Part shown: one piece after another, positions 42,031 to 46,973 of the stretch | Numbering within the stretch: the stretch's first letter is position 1 | Layout of the letters: each line of letters starts with the position of its first letter | Assembly (NCBI GenBank): GCA_024698715.1 | Contig: JAILRA010000047.1 | Coordinates: 1 to 46,973 of the forward strand | Reading direction: 5' to 3' | Source: Lachnospiraceae bacterium | Lineage (GTDB): Bacteria > Bacillota > Clostridia > Lachnospirales > Lachnospiraceae | DNA: 46,973 nt | Program-made: the position numbers and the translations under genes | The notes under the pieces: model-generated | The model's database searches: none | What the model was told of the DNA's origin: nothing | Seen by the model: the letters and a program-made list of their open reading frames with translations, nothing else

Positions 42031-43623
42031 CTATTTAAGATTATTGTTTTTTCTGTATTTTGAAGGTGTACAGCCCTTTATCTCGATGAATTTCCGGATG
42101 AAGTAATCACAGTCCAGATAACCTACTTCTTCCGCTATCTGATTGATCTTTTTGTCGGACATTATCAGCTGCTTCGCTGCTTCGTTGATCCTGATGTTTG
42201 TAAGATAATCCTTAAACGAAACATTGTATTTTTTGCGGAATACCTGTCCGAGATAGGAACTGTTCATGTAATATTTTTCACCGAGATTTCTTAAGCTGAT
42301 ATTGTCGGCATAGTGTTCCGCAATATCTTTTTCAATGCTCGAGAGAATACCTCTGGAAACATTCTTTCTTAAGCTCATGAGATAGTCCGCATACTGAAGA
42401 GCGAAGTTTTTAAGGTGCTGCGAGCTTCCTCTCGACAAAGATTCTTCGAAGGAATTCTCGGAAATATACTGAATGACTTCTTCCTGATTGACATTGTCGT
42501 CCTGTTCGGTCGCAAGGTGAATGAGCTGAAAAAGAAGGTAGTTGATGTTCAGATTGACGAGATTGTAGTTTTCACCCAGATTATGCATCTCCTCGTAGAG
42601 TTTTTCCACGCTTATCTCAATCTGTTCCTTCTCGTTTTTCTCTATGGCCGCGATACATTCATCCAGACTCTTTTTGCAAAGATATGCCGTCTTCTGCTCG
42701 ACCTGAACTTCCTCTTCATAGATATAAACACGCTTTTCACTGTGAAATCCCTTGATGCTGTTAAGCATTCTGCAGGAACTGTATGACTTGGCTATCTGAG
42801 AAATATCATTGACTCTTTTTCCGCAGATCATTCTGACAGGCTTAAGGATTATGCCTTCGATCTTCTTGATCATGCCTTCCAGATAATCGATCTCGGTCAT
42901 ATCCACTCTGGTGGCCATATTGTCGCAATAAATGAATCCGATGTCATAGCTTGTCTCATCATATGAAACATCGAAGATAAAATGATTGTCGTTTTCCTTC
43001 TGGATCTCGCGGCAGATGGTAAAAAGCTGATGCTGCAGAACTCTCATGTCGTAATCGTCTTCATCACTTTCCCTGAGTTCTCCCGCAATTTCAATATCCA
43101 CGTATCTGATCTTGCCGGAGAGCTGCATGTGATTGTTGACGTATTCCAGGTTGTTGTCATCAAATTTGCCCTTAATAAGTGCAATTACGTTACGTGCCAG
43201 ATACGCATCTTCCATCTTGTGACGGTCGTCTTCTTTTTCCCTGTTTTCCCTTTCAAGATTGGATACATTTCTTAAAAGAGCCAGAATATCCTTTTTCTGT
43301 ACGGGTTTGAGAATATAATCCATACTGTTGTTCTTTATGGCTCTCTGTGCATAGGAAAAATCATCATAACCGGTCAGAATGGCAAATCTCGCCTTGGAAA
43401 TTCCGGTTTTCTGGATATTTTCAAGAAGTTCCAGTCCGTTCATGACCGGCATCTGAATATCCGAGATTATAAGATCGACCTCATTGTCCTTCAGATAATC
43501 AACGGCTTCTTTTCCGTTGGAAACAGCGGCCACTATTTCGTAGCCTTCTTTGTTCCAGTCTACAAGAATTTTCAATCCCTGCAATATGAACGGTTCATCG
43601 TCTACAAGCATAACTCTGAGCAT
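42031..43623 (-). CDS. YesN-type response regulator with AraC output domain
   Basis: This 530-residue regulator has an N-terminal receiver (D8/D9, phospho-acceptor D55 in IISDIQMPVMNG, K in YILKPVQKKD), a long middle region (about 130-410) of unknown ligand role, and a C-terminal AraC-type double helix-turn-helix (SLRNLGEKYYMNSSYLGQVFRKKYNVSFKDYLTNIRI, then INQIAEEVGYLDCDYFIRKFIEIKGCTPSKYRK). This is the usual YesN architecture for regulators of glycan-uptake genes. Its ATG directly follows the YesM stop codon. It may act on the Lpl-type importer promoter in this window, or on the isomerase operon upstream. Confidence 0.93.
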   Translation of the reverse strand: MLRVMLVDDEPFILQGLKILVDWNKEGYEIVAAVSNGKEAVDYLKDNEVDLIISDIQMPVMNGLELLENIQKTGISKARFAILTGYDDFSYAQRAIKNNSMDYILKPVQKKDILALLRNVSNLERENREKEDDRHKMEDAYLARNVIALIKGKFDDNNLEYVNNHMQLSGKIRYVDIEIAGELRESDEDDYDMRVLQHQLFTICREIQKENDNHFIFDVSYDETSYDIGFIYCDNMATRVDMTEIDYLEGMIKKIEGIILKPVRMICGKRVNDISQIAKSYSSCRMLNSIKGFHSEKRVYIYEEEVQVEQKTAYLCKKSLDECIAAIEKNEKEQIEISVEKLYEEMHNLGENYNLVNLNINYLLFQLIHLATEQDDNVNQEEVIQYISENSFEESLSRGSSQHLKNFALQYADYLMSLRKNVSRGILSSIEKDIAEHYADNISLRNLGEKYYMNSSYLGQVFRKKYNVSFKDYLTNIRINEAAKQLIMSDKKINQIAEEVGYLDCDYFIRKFIEIKGCTPSKYRKNNNLK

Positions 43624-45411
43624 CTATTCGTAACCCTCCGTTTTTTTGAGTTTGTCGAACGGTATTCTGATTATAACACTTAAACCAACACCGGTCTCGC
43701 TTTCAATATCGAATTTGACTGTATGATCGGTCACCATTTTAAGTCTCAGGCAGGCATTCAGGATTCCGACATGTTTTTTGCTCTTAATGGTCTCAATCGA
43801 AGCATTTTCGATGTCATCCAGAAGAGCTTTCACCTTTTCTTCGGTCATTCCTTCGCCGGTATCTTCCACTTCTATAAAAAGCTCTTTATCCCCTTTGTAG
43901 ACGCGAACGAAAATCCATCCCTGGGACGCCTTTGATTCTATTCCGTGAACACAGGCATTTTCCACAAAGGTTACTACCGTAAGTTTGGGAACCATATATT
44001 TTTCACAGTCTTTTTCGACATCAATGTCAAAAGAAAGCCGGTCTCCGAATCTGTAACTCTGAAGGGCAAGATATGCTTCTATCGATTCTATTTCCTTCTT
44101 TATGGTTACGAAGTCCTTACCCCAGTCAACATTCTGCCTTTCCATTACGGCCAGCTTATCCACCATGGAAGCGGTTTCGGTTTCACCCTTTAAAAGGCTG
44201 TGCATTCTGATACTTTCGAGTGCATTGAACATGAAATGCGGATTTATCTGGCTCTGAAGTGCAAGGAGTTCGGCCTTTTGTCTTGCAATATCGCTTTCCT
44301 GTTCCTTAATCTTGTCTTTATAAACCGTGGTAACTAGTTCATTGGTAATATCAACCATCTTGTTGTATTTGTTCATCAAAGAAGCGATTTCGTCATTTCC
44401 TTCAACATTCTGTATCGAATTGAACGTGTTTGTTTTCTCGCTTCCGAATGCATTTTCAAGGATTGATATCCTTTTGATAACCGTATTCTCTATCATTCCG
44501 AGCATGAACAAAGGAATGATGATTGTAAATATAAGAAGCAGCAAAAGAATCTGCCAGTTATCTCTTATCGCCGACGAAATAACCTTTTCTTCATTGACGA
44601 TTACTATATCAACTCTGGTACCCGCTATGGTAACGGGTCTGACTACATTGTTTTTGTTATTAAGATCCACCTGCGATCTGCGTATGATCGAATCGCCCAA
44701 AGTGGAAAAAACACAATAATCATCAACGAACACATATGCCGGATATTTGGAGCCGTAGGACTTAAGTACACTTTGAAGCGTACTTGAGTCGTGTCCGATA
44801 ACTACGATCTTCGCCACATCGCTCTTATAATAGTCCAGTCTTTTTATGTAATAAAACTTACGTTTGCTCCTGAACTCATTGGTCTCTTCTTCATCGTAAT
44901 ATGCGCTGATAAGATCTTTTCTTCCGCTTTTGATGAAATCCTGATACCATTTCTGCATATATACTCCGGAGAGTTTTTTTACGAACTTTGCATCAAGGAT
45001 ATCATTATTGTCGGCATAAAGAACCACGCTGTTTCTGTTAAGTCCCGATGTGGTCTCCAGGAAAGAGTCATTTATTATTTCGTAATAATCGTCATAAAAA
45101 CTGTATGCATCTTCATACTCCTTCTCGACCATTTCGTTTATTTTATTGTTCATGTTAAGGCTGTTGGCGAGCGTAACGTCACTGCTCAGCATATTTTCGA
45201 AATAGTTCTGGTATACACCGGCAATATAGTCCATATCATATTTGATTGAATTCATTTCCTGAACATATACTGCTTTAAGAATGATCGAGTCCGTGACCAG
45301 AAGCGGGATTAAAACGCACGAAAGATACAACACAATAAATTTGTGCCGGAATTTGAGATTGTTGAAAAGCTTTTCTATCGATTTTGCCAAAAGTCGTGCG
45401 AATTTTTTCAT
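43624..45411 (-). CDS. YesM-type sensor histidine kinase
   Basis: This 595-residue kinase has two membrane segments (about 26-48 and 280-303) flanking a large extracytoplasmic sensor of about 230 residues. A linker or HAMP region and coiled coil follow. The His_kinase domain has QSQINPHFMFNALESIRMHS (phosphorylated histidine in NPHF) and the ATPase domain has VVTFVENACVHGIESK and VEDTGEGMTEE. This is the LytS/YesM class that pairs with YesN regulators. The stop codon abuts the YesN start. A promoter-like pair lies so close that the leader would be only about 7 nt. Ligand unknown, probably an extracellular sugar or a sugar-bound protein. Confidence 0.93.
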   Translation of the reverse strand: MKKFARLLAKSIEKLFNNLKFRHKFIVLYLSCVLIPLLVTDSIILKAVYVQEMNSIKYDMDYIAGVYQNYFENMLSSDVTLANSLNMNNKINEMVEKEYEDAYSFYDDYYEIINDSFLETTSGLNRNSVVLYADNNDILDAKFVKKLSGVYMQKWYQDFIKSGRKDLISAYYDEEETNEFRSKRKFYYIKRLDYYKSDVAKIVVIGHDSSTLQSVLKSYGSKYPAYVFVDDYCVFSTLGDSIIRRSQVDLNNKNNVVRPVTIAGTRVDIVIVNEEKVISSAIRDNWQILLLLLIFTIIIPLFMLGMIENTVIKRISILENAFGSEKTNTFNSIQNVEGNDEIASLMNKYNKMVDITNELVTTVYKDKIKEQESDIARQKAELLALQSQINPHFMFNALESIRMHSLLKGETETASMVDKLAVMERQNVDWGKDFVTIKKEIESIEAYLALQSYRFGDRLSFDIDVEKDCEKYMVPKLTVVTFVENACVHGIESKASQGWIFVRVYKGDKELFIEVEDTGEGMTEEKVKALLDDIENASIETIKSKKHVGILNACLRLKMVTDHTVKFDIESETGVGLSVIIRIPFDKLKKTEGYE

Positions 45412-45424
45412 ACAGAGTCATTTT

Positions 45425-45453
45425 ATCATAAATACGTCGGTGTATAAAGTAAA
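45425..45453 (-). promoter_or_regulatory. putative promoter of the yesM-yesN pair
   Basis: On the minus strand TTTACT (45448-45453) and TATGAT (45425-45430) are 17 nt apart. They lie between the upstream terminator and the ATG at 45411 and predict a very short leader. Confidence 0.45.
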
Positions 45454-45459
45454 ATGGGT

Positions 45460-45501
45460 TCAAAAAAAGGTGTCCGCCACCTTGCGGCAGACGGACACCT
45501 T
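45460..45501 (-). terminator. intrinsic terminator after the isomerase gene
   Basis: On the minus strand AAGGTGTCCG (45492-45501) pairs with CGGACACCTT (45467-45476) around a 15-nt loop, and a run of seven T follows. It lies about 50 nt after the isomerase stop. Confidence 0.9.
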
Positions 45502-45550
45502 ATCATTTCCTGTTTCGGATGCTTCACCCAAATTCAGATCATTCCGTATT

Positions 45551-46973
45551 TTACTTGAAAGGATTCTCTGTAGGATAAGGAAGTGAAGCGGGCTGGTTGT
45601 AGTTGATATCCTCGATGGGAACTCCGATGTATTTGAATACTTCGTAGAGAGCCTTGCCATGATGACCGAATGTAACGGCACCGTGGTGAGGATAATTCTT
45701 CTCGATGAGTACGTGACGATAGAAACGACCCATTTCCTTGATAGCGAATACGCCGATACCACCGAATGATCTGGTAGCAACGGGAAGTACTTCACCTTCT
45801 GCAAGATATGCTCTGATCTTAGCATCAGCTGTTGACTGAAGTCTGAAGAATGTGATATCTCCGGGCATGATGTCGCCTTCAAGAGTTCCGTTTGTAACTT
45901 CGATAGGAAGTGCTCTTGCCATGATCATCTGGTACTTCATCTCATGGAATGCAAGCTTCTTGGAGCATGTGTTACCGCAATGGAATCCCATGAATGTATC
46001 TGTATGCTTGTAATCGAATTTGCCTTCGATAGACTCTTTGTACATATCCTTGGGAACGGAGTTGTTGATATCAAGGAGAGTAACGATATCGTCAGATACG
46101 CATGTACCGATGAACTCGGAAAGACATCCGTAGATATCTACTTCACATGATACGGGGATACCCATACCTGTTAAACGGGAGTTAACATAGCAGGGAACGA
46201 ATCCGAACTGTGTCTGGAAAGCGGGCCAGCACTTACCTGCGATGGCAACATACTCTCTGTATCCCTTGTGAGCCTCAACCCAGTCAAGAAGTGTTAATTC
46301 GTACTGAGCAAGTTTAGCAAGTACTTCGGGCTTCTTGTTGCCTGCGCCGAGTTCTTCTTCCATCTCTTTAACCTTAGCGGGAATTCTTTCATCTCCTGCA
46401 TGCTTGTTGAATGATTCGAAAAGGTCAAGTTCTGAGTTCTCTTCGATTTCAACACCGAGGTTGTAAAGCTGCTTAATAGGAGCGTTACAAGCAAGGAAGT
46501 TAAGAGGTCTGGGACCGAATGATATAATTTTAAGCTTTGAAAGACCAACGAGTGCTCTTGCTACGGGGATGAAATCGTTCATCATCTTAGCGCAATCCTC
46601 AGCATCACCTACGGGATACTCGGGAATATAAGCACCTACGTTACGAAGCTTTAAGTTGTAGCTTGCGTTAAGCATACCGCAGTATGCATCACCTCTGCCG
46701 CCGCAAAGGTCATTCTGTGTTTCTTCTGCTGCAGCAATGAACATCTTGGGACCTTCAAAGTGCTTTGCAAGAAGTGTTTCGGAAATTTCGGGACCGAAGT
46801 TTCCAAGGTATACGCAAAGTGCGTTACAGCCAGCTTTCTTGATATCTTCAAGAGCCTGAACCATATGGATTTCGCTCTCTACGATACAGATAGGGCATTC
46901 ATAGATATCTGCTGCATCATATTTAGCCTTGTAAGCATCAACGAGTGCTTTTCTTCTGTTAACCGAAAGTGAT
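45551..46973 (-). CDS. L-fucose isomerase-like sugar isomerase (5' end cut by window edge)
   Basis: The minus strand is open to the right edge, so the N-terminus is missing. The first Met at 46864 is internal, because in-frame coding continues upstream as RRKALVDAYKAKYDAADIYECPICIVESEIH. The visible 474 residues match the L-fucose/L-arabinose isomerase-like superfamily: CNALCVYLGNFGPEISE, ISFGPRPLNFLACNAP, CEVDIYGCLSEF near the middle and MGFHCGNTCSKKLAFHEMKYQ. Such enzymes interconvert aldoses and ketoses using Mn2+. C-ending codons are frequent, which hints at high expression. The substrate could be fucose, arabinose or another sugar. Confidence 0.8.
   Translation of the reverse strand, partial: SLSVNRRKALVDAYKAKYDAADIYECPICIVESEIHMVQALEDIKKAGCNALCVYLGNFGPEISETLLAKHFEGPKMFIAAAEETQNDLCGGRGDAYCGMLNASYNLKLRNVGAYIPEYPVGDAEDCAKMMNDFIPVARALVGLSKLKIISFGPRPLNFLACNAPIKQLYNLGVEIEENSELDLFESFNKHAGDERIPAKVKEMEEELGAGNKKPEVLAKLAQYELTLLDWVEAHKGYREYVAIAGKCWPAFQTQFGFVPCYVNSRLTGMGIPVSCEVDIYGCLSEFIGTCVSDDIVTLLDINNSVPKDMYKESIEGKFDYKHTDTFMGFHCGNTCSKKLAFHEMKYQMIMARALPIEVTNGTLEGDIMPGDITFFRLQSTADAKIRAYLAEGEVLPVATRSFGGIGVFAIKEMGRFYRHVLIEKNYPHHGAVTFGHHGKALYEVFKYIGVPIEDINYNQPASLPYPTENPFK

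Noticed and set aside
1..46973. Mobile element or genomic-island boundaries
   Set aside because: I saw no transposase, integrase, tRNA or flanking direct repeats. The glycan locus may be variable between strains, but nothing in the sequence marks its borders.

Overview
The window looks like a chromosomal stretch of a low-to-moderate GC anaerobic Firmicute, most likely a Lachnospiraceae member of the Butyrivibrio type. Pointers are the split 2-hydroxyacyl-CoA dehydratase/activase genes, a YesM/YesN/YesL and LplA/LplB/YtcP sugar-uptake set, DUF6020-type membrane proteins, MutS2, YhaM, and strong GGAGG-type ribosome binding sites. I see no transposase, integrase, phage gene, CRISPR array, rRNA or tRNA. 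The genus is inference.

Layout. (1) 1-10865, all minus: a housekeeping run with tight spacing (an RlmD-type methyltransferase cut by the left edge, small unknown proteins, YhaM nuclease, an OmpR-type regulator, a YbaN-like membrane protein, MutS2, an MTA/SAH deaminase, a repeat-linker lipoprotein, a flavoprotein). (2) 10866-11381: a gene-free gap with a strong promoter for the flavoprotein and, just upstream of it, a predicted rod-shaped RNA of about 185 nt with its own promoter and terminator. Its architecture resembles 6S RNA. (3) 11382-16468, minus: patatin-like hydrolase, two-domain CoA-enzyme activase, and dehydratase-like partner. (4) 16630-21228, plus: GT2 glycosyltransferase, then acyl-CoA synthetase, response regulator and histidine kinase. 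(5) 21234-25957: MATE transporter and SDR protein, an iron alcohol dehydrogenase, and a divergent AraC regulator. (6) 26040-31835, minus: an oligosaccharide ABC importer (binding lipoprotein, two permeases), then a separately promoted YesL-like membrane protein with an unusual extracytoplasmic extension. (7) 32070-41998, minus: a surface-glycan locus with pseudaminic acid synthase (PseI) and CMP-pseudaminate synthetase (PseF), a GT52/sialyltransferase-like enzyme, an ATP-grasp enzyme, a HAD hydrolase and two large GT-C-like membrane proteins. (8) 42031-46973, minus: YesN/YesM two-component system and an L-fucose isomerase-like enzyme cut by the right edge.

How they fit together. The right half is about carbohydrates outside and on the cell. 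The Lpl-type importer and YesMN sense and import glycans, and the isomerase feeds a released sugar into metabolism. The pse genes make and activate a nonulosonic acid that the GT52-like enzyme may transfer to a surface glycan. PseB, PseC, PseH and PseG are not in the window, so precursor synthesis must be encoded elsewhere or done differently.

The most notable non-coding signals are the 6S-like RNA; a 34-bp hairpin-bearing tandem repeat that runs into the translation start region of the ATP-grasp gene; a pair of 13-bp direct repeats exactly 22 bp apart at the importer promoter; and repeated TTAGTGCTAA-like elements before the YesL-like gene. All function calls come from reading motifs by eye; no database search was run.
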